The notes beneath the pieces are model-generated. The model saw only the letters and a list, made by a program, of their open reading frames with translations. It was not told the DNA's origin and did no database searches. Below, in pieces: positions 15,147-23,328 of a stretch of DNA of 34,219 nucleotides. The DNA lies in the NCBI GenBank assembly GCA_020850995.1, contig JADZDP010000157.1, positions 1-34,219 on the forward strand, in the 5' to 3' direction. The position numbers were made by a program, and so were the translations under genes. Source of the stretch: Deltaproteobacteria bacterium. Its GTDB lineage: Bacteria > Myxococcota > UBA727 > VGSZ01. The number at the start of each line of letters is the position of its first letter. Position 1 is the first letter of the stretch.

Positions 15147-16418
15147 TCACAGCTGCCGCGCGCGCCGCGCGCGCCGCGCGGCGTCGATCTCCTTGGCCGC
15201 CTTGAGCCCGCGATCGAAGAGGCCGAAGATCATCAGCCGCGTCTTGTCCATCACGAAGGTGCGCGTGCCGTAGCGCGCCACCGCGCCCCAGTCGACGTCG
15301 ACACCGAGGCCGGGCTTCTGCGGCACCTTGAGCGTGCCGCGCTGGTGCACGAAGGGGTCCATGAGCCCGCCGTCGCGCGCCTCCACCGTCCACGAGGGCG
15401 GGTTGTAGGGATACTCGAGCGCCTTCTCGGCGGCGAAGCCCGAGGCGGCGAACACGTGCAGGTTGGCCGCGAAGCCGAAGCCGTTGGTCCAGGTGTGCGG
15501 GCTGAACTGCAGGCCCGCCGCGCGACAACGCCGCGCCACCTCGAGGGTGTCGGCCATGCCGCCCGCGAAGCAGCAGTCGGGTTGGAAGATCGAGTAGCAG
15601 CGCTTCTCGATCATCATCGAGAGCTCGGGCAGACCGCCGGTGTGCAGCTCGCCGCCCGCGATGGGCACCGGCGAGAGCGTGCTGAGCGCCGCCAGGTCGG
15701 CGTAGCCGTCCATGGGCAAGGGCTCTTCGATCCACGCGACGCCCACCTCGGCGCACGCGGTGGCGAAGCGCTGCGCGCGCGGCAGATCCCACAGCGGCGC
15801 GTCGGCGATGGCGCTGACGCGCCAGCCTTGGTTCGCGTCGACGCCGAGGGTGACGCGCCCCTGCAGCGCCCGCGCCACCTCGACCACCTGCGCGATGTCC
15901 TTGGCCTCGTCGACGTCGTGCACGCGCAGCTTGATGGTGTCGAAGCCCTCGGCGATGCGCGCCTCACACTCGGCGATGCGCGCCGCCGGCTCCTTCAGCT
16001 CGCCCGTCGACGCGTAGAGCTTGACCGTGACCTCCTTGCCTTCGAGCTCGGGCGCCAAGAGCTGATACACGGGCTTGTTGGCGCGCTTGCCCGCCAGGTC
16101 CCAGAAGGCGTGCTCGATCCACGCGTTCTTCCAGCCGAGGTAGCCCATCTCCCGCAGCCGCTGCTTCACCAACGCGAGGTCGGTGGCGTCCTCGCCGAGG
16201 AGGTAGGGCCCGAGCAATTGCCCGAGCCCGGCGCGCTCGCGCCCCATGGCAGGACCCGCGCTCACACCCTCGAGCCCGTCGCTGTCGACGATGCGCACCA
16301 GGTCGAAGCGGTTCTGCCGCTGCGGAAAGCCCGGGATCCACGACGGGTAAAAGGTGGCCGGCAGCGGCACCCGTACGTGGTACAGCTCGACCTTCTCGAC
16401 GGTGGGTGCGCTCGCCAT
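15147..16418 (-). CDS. Enolase-superfamily (mandelate racemase/muconate lactonizing-like) enzyme
   Basis: Members of this superfamily abstract a proton next to a carboxylate with Mg2+, in sugar-acid dehydration or racemisation. The 423-residue protein has the N-terminal capping domain (about 1-130) and a barrel. It carries K163 in IKLRVH, D194 in GVDANQGW, E231/E232 in WIEEP, E257 in GGELH and H308 in SPHTWTNG. A K-x-R (not K-x-K) strand plus a His at the seventh strand suggests a sugar-acid dehydratase-like subgroup, but the substrate is unknown. The C-terminus is very Arg/Ala-rich. It begins 17 bases after the stop of the preceding minus-strand gene, so the two are probably co-transcribed although they look functionally unrelated. 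Confidence 0.88.
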   Translation of the reverse strand: MASAPTVEKVELYHVRVPLPATFYPSWIPGFPQRQNRFDLVRIVDSDGLEGVSAGPAMGRERAGLGQLLGPYLLGEDATDLALVKQRLREMGYLGWKNAWIEHAFWDLAGKRANKPVYQLLAPELEGKEVTVKLYASTGELKEPAARIAECEARIAEGFDTIKLRVHDVDEAKDIAQVVEVARALQGRVTLGVDANQGWRVSAIADAPLWDLPRAQRFATACAEVGVAWIEEPLPMDGYADLAALSTLSPVPIAGGELHTGGLPELSMMIEKRCYSIFQPDCCFAGGMADTLEVARRCRAAGLQFSPHTWTNGFGFAANLHVFAASGFAAEKALEYPYNPPSWTVEARDGGLMDPFVHQRGTLKVPQKPGLGVDVDWGAVARYGTRTFVMDKTRLMIFGLFDRGLKAAKEIDAARRARRARQL

Positions 16419-16435
16419 CGCGGGCAGGCGCTACT

Positions 16436-18658
16436 TCAGGGCCGCAGCGCGATCAACGCCTTCATCTGCGCGTCGGTGACATAGCCGTGGCCGTCGGCCT
16501 CCACTGCCTTGTATAGGTGGCCAAAGCGCGTGCCCTGGAAGAACTTGGTGTCCTTCGAGATGGCGGCGATGCCCTGCTCGGCCTCTTCCATGGAGCAGTA
16601 CATGTAGCTCAGGTACTCGCCCGCGAAGAGCATGGCGCGCGCCTCGTCTTCCTTGGTGAGCGTGCCGCCGTTGCGCTCCTGCAGGAGCTGCTTGGCCACC
16701 TCGAACTGCACGATGGTGCCGAGCACGGCCCACGACTGATCGTGCAGGCCCTTGTTGACGCCCACCGACATGGTGCCGTCGCTGTTCTTGGTGACGCGCA
16801 CCTTCTCGGTGGCCGGCCCGTCGAACCAGCCGCCCGACAGGAAGTTGTCCATGTCGGCGTTGGTGAACTTGGACGTGTGGTTGCCGTGATCCACGTGGTA
16901 GGTCACCAGCGTGTTGAGGAACTGCGTGGCGTGGTCCACGTGGGTGCCGTCGAGCTCGCGCGGGTTCAAGGTGTTCGGCCGCACCACGCCGTCCAGGCGG
17001 CGCGTGGTGGGCGGGCGCAAGGTCAGGTTGAAGATGCGGTCGCGGTGCGCGCCCTTGCCGTCGATCAGGCCGTCCTTGTCGACGTCGTAGTAGGCGTAGC
17101 GGCGCGGCTCGTGCGGGTAGAAGTAGTTGTCCTTGCCGTTGACGTCGTAGATGGCCGGCGTCTGCTTCTTCATGCCCTCGTAGTCGCGCTGGTTGAGGCA
17201 GCCATCCACCATGCCGAGCGCCATGGGCATCACCGACGAGAAGTAGCTCGGGTTGTCGGTGGTGACGAAGTGCGCCGACGGGTACTTGTTGGCCACCTCG
17301 TGCATGTTCTGCTTGCCGCGGCACATGGCCAGCATGATGAGCTTGCTGCCCTTCTCCTCGGCGCCCAGGCGCAGCTCCTCGCTGACGTTGCCGCCCAGGT
17401 TGGAGTGGCCGGTGTAGAGGATGACGTTGGTCTTCGGGTCGTTCATCGACGAGAAAATGCCGTCGTGCGACTGCTCGATGGTGACCCGCGCCGTGACCGC
17501 GCCGCCGGGCGCGTTGTTGTTGGTCTTCTCGAGCACCCAGGTGGGCGGGCGCGCGTTGGGCTTCTCGTCGACGACCTTGAAGCCCTGCTGCTTGTACTGG
17601 GTGATGGGGTCGGTGGCGAAGTCCCAGCACTCCTTGTGGGCGTAGTGCTTGACGTTGATCTGGCGCGCGCCGTTGGCGGCGAACCACTGATCGTAGGGCG
17701 GCTTCGCCGGCACCACGCTGGCCTTGAGGTCGGCCAAGAGCTTGGCCTGGCCGGCGTCCAGCGAGGGGCCCACGCGCTCGAGGTTGAAGAACATCGATGC
17801 GCGCAGGCCGTGCAGCGGCTCGGCGATGCCCTGTGCCAGGTAGAGCTCGAGCGCTTTCTTCTTCAGGTCGCCGTCGGCGGCGGTGGCGCCCTCGACGAGC
17901 TCGAGCAGCGTGGTGGCGGCGGCCGAGCGAATGCGCTGCTTGGTGGCGTCAGGCAATGCGCCCGTGTCCTTGCCGGCGGCGAACGCGCTCGTGAGGAAGT
18001 CGAGCATCTTCAGCTTGAGCGCCGTGGGCACGCCCTTGAGCGGCGGCGTGCCGCGCGTATTCACCAGCGCCTCGGCGCCGCGGTACATCTCCAGGGCGCC
18101 GGCGGCGTCGAAGTTGATCTTCGGCCCCGAGGTGATTTCGCCGTCGGCCGAGATGCCGTAGCTCTTCCCGTCGAGGGGCTTGAGCCCGATGTCGGTGATG
18201 GTGCCGGCCGGGGGCGGCGGCGTGCCGCCCCCCTGGCCGAGCGCCACCTTGAGCACGTCGCGCGCCTCGTCGGTGAGCTTGCAGCCGAGCATGATGGCCT
18301 GCAGCGACTTCTTGTCGCCGACCGACAGGTGGCCGTCTCTGTTGACCACGTCGAGGATGCGCTTGGCCTCGCTGGCGTCGATGACGCCGTCGTTGCTCTC
18401 GCTCTGGTTCGACAGCACCTTGAGCGTGTCGCCCCGGATGTCGAGGAATGAGCGCAGGCGCTGCACCGCGTCGGCCGAGTCGCTCTGGGCCGCGAACTTG
18501 TCGACCACCGTGCGGATCTGCGTGCGCTCCGCCGTGGTGAGCTTCTGGTCCTGGAGCGCGCGCGTGAGCAGGCCGTCGACGTCGGAGCGGGCGAGCTTCT
18601 GCTTGGCGAGCAGGCTCTGGGCGAGGTCGCGGACGGACGGGCTGTTGGTGACGGGCAT
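16436..18658 (-). CDS. Clan-CD-like His/Cys protein with EF-hand-type loops
   Basis: I do not recognise a named family for this 740-residue protein. A central segment has the clan CD (caspase/CHAT/gingipain-type) layout. A hydrophobic strand runs into GHS (NVILYTGHSN, H418), and a second strand runs into a Cys (KLIMLAMCRGK, C446), 28 residues apart. EF-hand- or dockerin-like loops are seen near 86-97 (NDG), 104-115 (NRDGHLSVGD), 525-536 (D-V-D-K-D-G-L-I-D) and 720-731. Calcium could therefore regulate it. A Gly/Pro linker lies at 141-152. There is no signal peptide. The start ATG 18658 is chosen over an upstream in-frame start because GGAGGAA lies five bases before it and a -10-like TAGCCT further upstream. 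A protease is inferred, not shown. Confidence 0.75.
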   Translation of the reverse strand: MPVTNSPSVRDLAQSLLAKQKLARSDVDGLLTRALQDQKLTTAERTQIRTVVDKFAAQSDSADAVQRLRSFLDIRGDTLKVLSNQSESNDGVIDASEAKRILDVVNRDGHLSVGDKKSLQAIMLGCKLTDEARDVLKVALGQGGGTPPPPAGTITDIGLKPLDGKSYGISADGEITSGPKINFDAAGALEMYRGAEALVNTRGTPPLKGVPTALKLKMLDFLTSAFAAGKDTGALPDATKQRIRSAAATTLLELVEGATAADGDLKKKALELYLAQGIAEPLHGLRASMFFNLERVGPSLDAGQAKLLADLKASVVPAKPPYDQWFAANGARQINVKHYAHKECWDFATDPITQYKQQGFKVVDEKPNARPPTWVLEKTNNNAPGGAVTARVTIEQSHDGIFSSMNDPKTNVILYTGHSNLGGNVSEELRLGAEEKGSKLIMLAMCRGKQNMHEVANKYPSAHFVTTDNPSYFSSVMPMALGMVDGCLNQRDYEGMKKQTPAIYDVNGKDNYFYPHEPRRYAYYDVDKDGLIDGKGAHRDRIFNLTLRPPTTRRLDGVVRPNTLNPRELDGTHVDHATQFLNTLVTYHVDHGNHTSKFTNADMDNFLSGGWFDGPATEKVRVTKNSDGTMSVGVNKGLHDQSWAVLGTIVQFEVAKQLLQERNGGTLTKEDEARAMLFAGEYLSYMYCSMEEAEQGIAAISKDTKFFQGTRFGHLYKAVEADGHGYVTDAQMKALIALRP

Positions 18659-18693
18659 CGGTTCCTCCAAGCGGGTTCGCGGAATGCGCGAGG

Positions 18694-18699
18694 AGGCTA
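18694..18699 (-). promoter_or_regulatory. Possible -10 TAGCCT for the His/Cys protein gene
   Basis: On the minus strand TAGCCT lies 35 bases before the ATG at 18658. That leaves a leader of roughly 30 bases that carries the strong GGAGG Shine-Dalgarno. There is no clear -35. Confidence 0.3.
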
Positions 18700-18730
18700 C
18701 CGCCGAGCCGGCCCTTTTGGCGGCCCGCGC

Positions 18731-18736
18731 TATCAT
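18731..18736 (+). promoter_or_regulatory. -10-like TATCAT before the DUF1579-like gene
   Basis: GCGC-TATCAT, a 5/6 match to TATAAT, is followed by five bases and the ATG at 18742. This fits leaderless transcription, divergent from the gene starting at 18658. Confidence 0.5.
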
Positions 18737-18741
18737 TCCTC

Positions 18742-19281
18742 ATGCTTTTGCTGTCGATCTGCGTCACCCTGCTTGGAGCCGAGCCCATGCACCCCGCGCC
18801 CACCCACTCGAGCCACCCATCGCCCGGCCCCGAGCACGCCCGCCTGGCCGCCATGGTCGGCACCTGGGACGTGGAGCTGACCACCTGGGAGAATGCTGGC
18901 GAGCCGCCCGCGAAGAGCCGGGGCTTCGCCGTGGTGGAGCCGCTCTTCGGCGGGCTCTTCGTGCAGGAGCGCCTGGAGGGCCTGACGGGCGAGCGGCCCT
19001 TCGTGGAGCTGTCGTGGACGGGCTTCGACGCGCAAAGCCGGCGCTACCAGCTCGCGCGCCTCGGCAGCGGGACGACCGCCATGGCCCTGTACGAGGGGGT
19101 CATCGACGAGCGCGACGGCGGCCTGGTGCTGGAGGGTCCGGCCGCGATCGCGGGTGATCGCGAGCGATGCGTGCTGCGCCAGCCAACGCCCGATGAGCGC
19201 CTGCTGCTGTGCCAGCGCCAGCCGCGATCAGGCGCCGCCTGGCAGAGCCGCGAGCTGCGCTACATCCGGCGCAAAGGCTGA
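18742..19281 (+). CDS. DUF1579-like secreted protein
   Basis: This 179-residue protein resembles the DUF1579 family. Near residue 37 it has L-x-x-M-V-G-T-W-D-V-E, then the spaced LFGGLFVQERLEG and a W-T-G-F-D-x-x-S-x-x-Y segment. These are typical of small lipocalin-like barrels of unknown function. The N-terminus has a short hydrophobic stretch (about 1-15) followed by a His/Pro-rich linker, so export is plausible but the signal is short. A -10-like TATCAT lies five bases upstream of the ATG. The next gene starts 123 bp later behind its own Shine-Dalgarno. The family call rests on motif pattern only. Confidence 0.7.
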   Translation: MLLLSICVTLLGAEPMHPAPTHSSHPSPGPEHARLAAMVGTWDVELTTWENAGEPPAKSRGFAVVEPLFGGLFVQERLEGLTGERPFVELSWTGFDAQSRRYQLARLGSGTTAMALYEGVIDERDGGLVLEGPAAIAGDRERCVLRQPTPDERLLLCQRQPRSGAAWQSRELRYIRRKG

Positions 19282-19403
19282 GCGCGCTTGCCTTCGTTGC
19301 GCACTGTGCGGCAAAACGCCGCGGACGCCCCGCTGATCCCCCCAAAACCCTTTGCCCTTCCCGGCATCTAGAGCAGATTCCGCCGCCGGGAGGACAGCAG
19401 ACG

Positions 19404-20048
19404 ATGCGCAACCGGCTCGAAGGGGTGTGGCAGTTCGCCGCGGTGGCGCTCCTGCTCGGCGCTGTGGCCTGCGAGGGACCGAGCGATCCCATGGTGCGCG
19501 GCGCCGCCCGCTACGACCAGTGCGCCCCCTGCCATGGCGCCAAGGGCGAGGGAAAACCCGCGCTGGCCGCCCCACCCATCGGTGGCCTCCCCCGCTGGTA
19601 CGTGGAAGCCCAGCTCGACAAGTTCCGCATCGGCGCCCGCGGCGCCCACCTCGAAGACAGCGCCGGCCTGCGCATGCGCACCATGGCGCTCACCTTGCCC
19701 GCCGAGCGCGAGGTGCAGGTGGTGGCCCACTACGTCTCGAGCCTGCCCCACGCCGCCTCGGCGCCCAGCGTCAGCGGCGGCGACAGCACGCGCGGCAAAG
19801 CCGCCTACGCCGCCTGCGCCTCGTGCCACGGCGTCGACGGCGCCGGCAACCCGCAGCTCAACGCGCCGCCCATCGCGGGCCAGGCCGATTGGTACGTGGC
19901 CACGCAGCTCGCGAACTTCAAGCGCGGCATCCGCGGCGCCAAACCGGGTGACGCCACGGGCGCCACCATGAAGGCCATGGCCGTGGGGCTCGACGAGCAA
20001 CAGATCAAGGACCTCGCCGCCTGGGTGGCGTCGATGCCGCGCGGCTGA
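19404..20048 (+). CDS. Diheme c-type cytochrome (c4-like), putative lipoprotein
   Basis: This 214-residue electron carrier has two haem c sites. CAPCHG sits near residue 34 with a Met-rich segment MRTMAL after it as a probable axial ligand. CASCHG near 139 is followed by MKAMAV. The two halves are internal duplicates (AAPPIGG-x2-W-Y versus NAPPIAG-x2-W-Y), as in cytochrome c4. A leader ending AVAC suggests a lipoprotein facing the periplasm. GGGAGGA lies nine bases before ATG 19404. As first gene of the oxidase operon it is likely the electron donor to the CuA site of subunit II, replacing the fused cytochrome domain of caa3 oxidases. Confidence 0.9.
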   Translation: MRNRLEGVWQFAAVALLLGAVACEGPSDPMVRGAARYDQCAPCHGAKGEGKPALAAPPIGGLPRWYVEAQLDKFRIGARGAHLEDSAGLRMRTMALTLPAEREVQVVAHYVSSLPHAASAPSVSGGDSTRGKAAYAACASCHGVDGAGNPQLNAPPIAGQADWYVATQLANFKRGIRGAKPGDATGATMKAMAVGLDEQQIKDLAAWVASMPRG

Positions 20049-20056
20049 TGGGCCGC

Positions 20057-20092
20057 GCATCTTGCCCAGCATCTTGCCCAGCATCTTTCCCA
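20057..20092 (+). repeat. Three tandem 12-bp units
   Basis: GCATCTTGCCCA occurs twice, then GCATCTTTCCCA, with one change in the third copy. The array fills most of the gap between the cytochrome stop and the small membrane gene and ends just before its Shine-Dalgarno (AAGGGG). It may only be slippage, or may affect the mRNA. Confidence 0.85.
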
Positions 20093-20106
20093 GAAGGGGT
20101 GCACAC

Positions 20107-20220
20107 GTGAAGGACAGCGGCGTCCCGCCCGACCAAAACAAGCTCGCGCTCGTGGCGCTGGTGATCACCTTGGCTGGCGTCGCCGCGTGGATCGGCGTCG
20201 TCGTCATCTTCGTGTTGTAG
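20107..20220 (+). CDS. 37-residue single-helix membrane peptide of oxidase operon
   Basis: A GTG start with AAGGGG upstream opens a short frame ending TAG ten bases before coxB. The product has a polar head (KDSGVPPDQNK, cytoplasmic by the positive-inside rule) and one membrane helix of about 24 hydrophobic residues. This resembles the small accessory subunits of haem-copper oxidases (such as CcoQ or subunit IIa types) in size and topology only; there is no sequence assignment. Its position between the cytochrome and subunit II, tight spacing and Shine-Dalgarno make a real gene likely. Confidence 0.68.
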   Translation: MKDSGVPPDQNKLALVALVITLAGVAAWIGVVVIFVL

Positions 20221-20230
20221 AGGCCGCCCC

Positions 20231-20926
20231 ATGATCTCTCACGCCGTCGATCAGGTCTCCACCTTCGCCAAAGACATCGACGTCCTCATCCTGCTCATCT
20301 GCGGGTTGGTGGGCTTCTGGTTCTTCGTGGCCGAGGGGGTGCTGTTCTTCCTCGTCTTCAAGTACCGCGCGAAGGAGGGCGGCAAGGCCGCCTACATCGA
20401 CGGTACCGACCCCAAGCACACACGCTTCATCTCGTGGCCGCACCGGCTCATCTTGCTCTGCGACGTCGTCATCGTGGTGGCCGCCGTCAGGGTGTGGGTG
20501 GAGGTGAAGCAGACCATGCCCACGCCCGATCAGACGGTGCGCGTGGTGTCGCAGCAGTGGTCGTGGAGCTTTCAGCACCCCGGCCCCGACAACAAGCTCG
20601 ACACCGCCGACGACATCAAGACCCTCGACGAGCTGCACGTGGTGGCCGGGCAGACCGTGCAGTTCGAGCTCGTCAGCCAAGACGTCATCCACAGCTTCTC
20701 GGTGCCGGTGTTTCGCTTGAAGCAAGACGCCATCCCCGGGCGCGTCATCAAGGGCTGGTTCAAGACCACGCAGACCGGCAGCTACGACATCCAGTGCGCC
20801 GAGATCTGCGGCATCGGCCACGGCGCCATGGTCGGCACCATCGTCATCGAGCAGCCCGAGCGCTACGCCGAGTGGGTGGCTGGCCACGCCCCGGTCGCCG
20901 CCCTCGCCACCCCCGCGCCCAAGTGA
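20231..20926 (+). CDS. coxB: Cytochrome c oxidase subunit II
   Basis: Subunit II passes electrons from cytochrome c to the catalytic subunit through the CuA centre. The 231-residue protein has two membrane helices (about 17-43 and 71-92) and the aromatic WSWSF patch (110-114). The complete CuA set is H154, C189, E191, C193, H197 and M200 in CAEICGIGHGAM. No haem-binding motif is fused at the C-terminus, which ends in an Ala/Pro tail; the separate diheme cytochrome upstream probably takes that role. There is no cleavable signal. It starts 10 bases after the small membrane gene and is followed by coxA after 13 bases. Confidence 0.97.
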   Translation: MISHAVDQVSTFAKDIDVLILLICGLVGFWFFVAEGVLFFLVFKYRAKEGGKAAYIDGTDPKHTRFISWPHRLILLCDVVIVVAAVRVWVEVKQTMPTPDQTVRVVSQQWSWSFQHPGPDNKLDTADDIKTLDELHVVAGQTVQFELVSQDVIHSFSVPVFRLKQDAIPGRVIKGWFKTTQTGSYDIQCAEICGIGHGAMVGTIVIEQPERYAEWVAGHAPVAALATPAPK

Positions 20927-20939
20927 GCAAGGCCTCTCC

Positions 20940-22670
20940 ATGACGACGACCACCGCCCCGCACCACGCCGACGCACCCACCGCCGAGCACGTGCACGACG
21001 CGCACGACGCGCACGAGCAGAGCTTCTTCACGAAGTACCTCTGGTCCACCGACCACAAGGTGATCGGCTTTCAGTACATGATCACCGGGCTCTTGATGGC
21101 CATCATCGGTGGCTACATGGCCTACGGCTTTCGCATGCAGCTCGCGTGGCCGGGCGAGTGGATCCCGGGCGTCGGCTTCTTGAGCTCGGGCCGCTACAAC
21201 GCCTTCATCACCACGCACGGCACGGTGATGATCTTCTGGTTCGCCATGCCGGTGCTGATCGCGGCGTTCGGCAACTGGCTCATCCCGCTCATGACCGGCT
21301 GCGATGACATGGCGTTCCCGCGCATCAACCGGCTCAGCTACCAGGTGTTCCTCATCTCGGCCGTGGTGTTGATCGGCTCCTTCTTCGTCGACGGCGGCGC
21401 CTTCGGCGGCGCGTGGACGGCGTACCCGCCCCTGTCTTCGAAGGCGACCATGAACCTCACCCCGCTCGGCTCCACCTTGTGGGTGGTGGCGGTGGCGCTC
21501 GAGTTCGTCGCGTTCTTGCTCGGCGGCATCAACTTCATCACCACCGCCATGAACGCGCGCGCGCCGGGCATGAGCATGATGAACATCCCCATCGTGGTGT
21601 GGATGATCGTGGTGGCGAGCATCCTCTTCATGGTCTCGGTGGGCCCGCTCGTCGCCGGCGCCGCCATGCTGGTCTTCGATCAGCAGCTCGGCACCCACTT
21701 CTTCGACCCGGGGCAGGGCGGCGATCCCATCTTGTGGCAGCACCTGTTCTGGTTCTTCGGCCACCCCGAGGTGTACGTGGTGCTGTTGCCGGCCATGGGC
21801 ATCTGCGCCGAGATCATCACCTGCAACGCGCGCAAGAAGTTCTTCGGCTACAAGACGCTCATCTACACGGTGTTCGCCACCGGCATCATCTCGTTCTTCG
21901 TGTGGGCCCACCACCAGTTCGTCGCGGGCATCGACCCGCGCATGGCGAACGTCTTCACCATCACCACGCTGATCATCTCCATCCCCATCGCGGAGATGCT
22001 GTTCTTGTTCATCGCCACGCTTGCGGGCGGGCAGATCCGCTTGAACGTGCCCATGCTGTGGGCGCTGTCCTTCGTCGCCGAGTTCCTCTTGGGCGGCGTC
22101 ACCGGCATCTTCCTCGGGGCGTCGGGCTCGGACATCTACTTCCACGACACGTACTTCGTCATCGCGCACTTCCACTACACCTTCGTGCCCATCGCCGTCA
22201 TCGCGTGCTTCGCCGGCTTCACGCACTGGATCCCCAAGATGACGGGTCGCATGATGAACGAGACCATCGGCAAGCTGCACTTCTGGTTCACCATCATCGG
22301 CTTCAACCTGGTGTTCCTGCCGCTGTTCATCACCGGCGCGTGGGGCGATCACCGCCGCATCTACAACTACGACCACTTCCCCGACCTCACCAACGCCGCC
22401 ATGCAAGACCTGCGCATCGCATCCACGGTGGGCCTGCTCATCATGATCGCCGCGCAGGGCTTCTTCGTGTGGAACCTGCTGTGGACGTGGCTGAAGGGCC
22501 CGCCCGCCGGCGACAACCCGTGGCAGGCCACCACCCTCGAGTGGGCCACCACGTCGCCGCCGGGGCATGGCAACTTCCACCCCATGCCCACGGTGTACCG
22601 CGGGCCCTACGAATACTCGGTGCCCGGCGCCGCCGCCGACTTCACGCCACAGCACCTGCCGCCTGCCTGA
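20940..22670 (+). CDS. coxA: Cytochrome c oxidase subunit I
   Basis: This catalytic subunit reduces O2 and pumps protons. The 576-residue protein has the usual twelve-helix pattern and all metal ligands. THGTVM near residue 94 carries the low-spin haem His. GHPEVY near 274 carries the CuB His and the cross-linked Tyr. WAHHQF near 322 gives the CuB His pair, and HDTYFVIAHFHY near 402-412 gives the high-spin haem and second low-spin haem ligands. Glu in the GHPEV motif points to an A1-type D-channel. A His/Asp/Ala-rich 25-residue head precedes helix one. It lies in the operon between subunits II and III. Haem type (a versus o) cannot be read, but the CuA subunit makes it a cytochrome c oxidase. 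Confidence 0.97.
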   Translation: MTTTTAPHHADAPTAEHVHDAHDAHEQSFFTKYLWSTDHKVIGFQYMITGLLMAIIGGYMAYGFRMQLAWPGEWIPGVGFLSSGRYNAFITTHGTVMIFWFAMPVLIAAFGNWLIPLMTGCDDMAFPRINRLSYQVFLISAVVLIGSFFVDGGAFGGAWTAYPPLSSKATMNLTPLGSTLWVVAVALEFVAFLLGGINFITTAMNARAPGMSMMNIPIVVWMIVVASILFMVSVGPLVAGAAMLVFDQQLGTHFFDPGQGGDPILWQHLFWFFGHPEVYVVLLPAMGICAEIITCNARKKFFGYKTLIYTVFATGIISFFVWAHHQFVAGIDPRMANVFTITTLIISIPIAEMLFLFIATLAGGQIRLNVPMLWALSFVAEFLLGGVTGIFLGASGSDIYFHDTYFVIAHFHYTFVPIAVIACFAGFTHWIPKMTGRMMNETIGKLHFWFTIIGFNLVFLPLFITGAWGDHRRIYNYDHFPDLTNAAMQDLRIASTVGLLIMIAAQGFFVWNLLWTWLKGPPAGDNPWQATTLEWATTSPPGHGNFHPMPTVYRGPYEYSVPGAAADFTPQHLPPA

Positions 22671-22713
22671 GCGCCCGCCTGAGCGCACGTCGCCACGCCA
22701 CGAGGACCGCACG

Positions 22714-23292
22714 ATGTCGTTCGCCAAGCCCATCGCCACCCTGAGGACCAGCGCCGGCCTGCCCACCGGCCGCTTGGCCTTGTGGTGGCTGCTCGCCTCC
22801 GAGGTCGTCATCTTCGGCGGCCTGCTCGCCAGCTACGTCATGCAGCGCCTGGGGCACCCCGAGTGGGCCTACGACGCCGAGCACACCAACGTCTGGTTCG
22901 GCGCCGGCAACACCATCATCCTTCTGACCTCGTCACTGTCGGCCGTGCTCGCGCACCAGGCGGCCCAGACCGGCGACGGCAAGAAGGCTGCGCGCTACCT
23001 GTGGCTCACCATCGGCGGCGCCGCGTGGTTCTTGGTCAACAAGGCCATCGAGTGGTCGGGCGAGATCTCGCACGGCTTCACCATCACCAAGAGCGGCTTC
23101 TGGAGCTTCTACTACACGGCCGCCGGCCTGCACGGCTTGCACGTCATCGCGGGCGCCACCGCCATGGCCATCGTGGCCCTCGACGCGGCCAAGAACAAAG
23201 AGCTGCAGCGCGTGGAGTACGTCGGCATCTACTGGCACTTGGTCGACGTCATCTGGATCTTCCTCTTCCCACTCCTCTACATCGCCAAGTGA
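22714..23292 (+). CDS. coxC: Cytochrome c oxidase subunit III
   Basis: This 192-residue membrane protein has five helices, the short bacterial form of subunit III. Family marks are WWLLASEVVIFGGLLASY near residues 25-42 (Glu in the second helix), GLHGLHVIAG near 145 and YWHLVDVIWIFLFPLLYI at the C-terminus. Subunit III stabilises subunit I and its proton uptake path. The frame is open upstream, but ATG 22714 with GAGGA upstream gives the usual short head before helix one. A second subunit-III-like protein is encoded two genes downstream. Confidence 0.93.
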   Translation: MSFAKPIATLRTSAGLPTGRLALWWLLASEVVIFGGLLASYVMQRLGHPEWAYDAEHTNVWFGAGNTIILLTSSLSAVLAHQAAQTGDGKKAARYLWLTIGGAAWFLVNKAIEWSGEISHGFTITKSGFWSFYYTAAGLHGLHVIAGATAMAIVALDAAKNKELQRVEYVGIYWHLVDVIWIFLFPLLYIAK

Positions 23293-23328
23293 GGCGCGCG
23301 TGACGGCCACCATCGAGCGAGGCACCCC

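Noticed and set aside
20844..22811. A 655-codon minus-strand frame opposite coxA
   Set aside because: Complementary shadow of coxA, whose metal-ligand motifs are all present on the plus strand; the product is a His/Asp/Glu-rich artefact.
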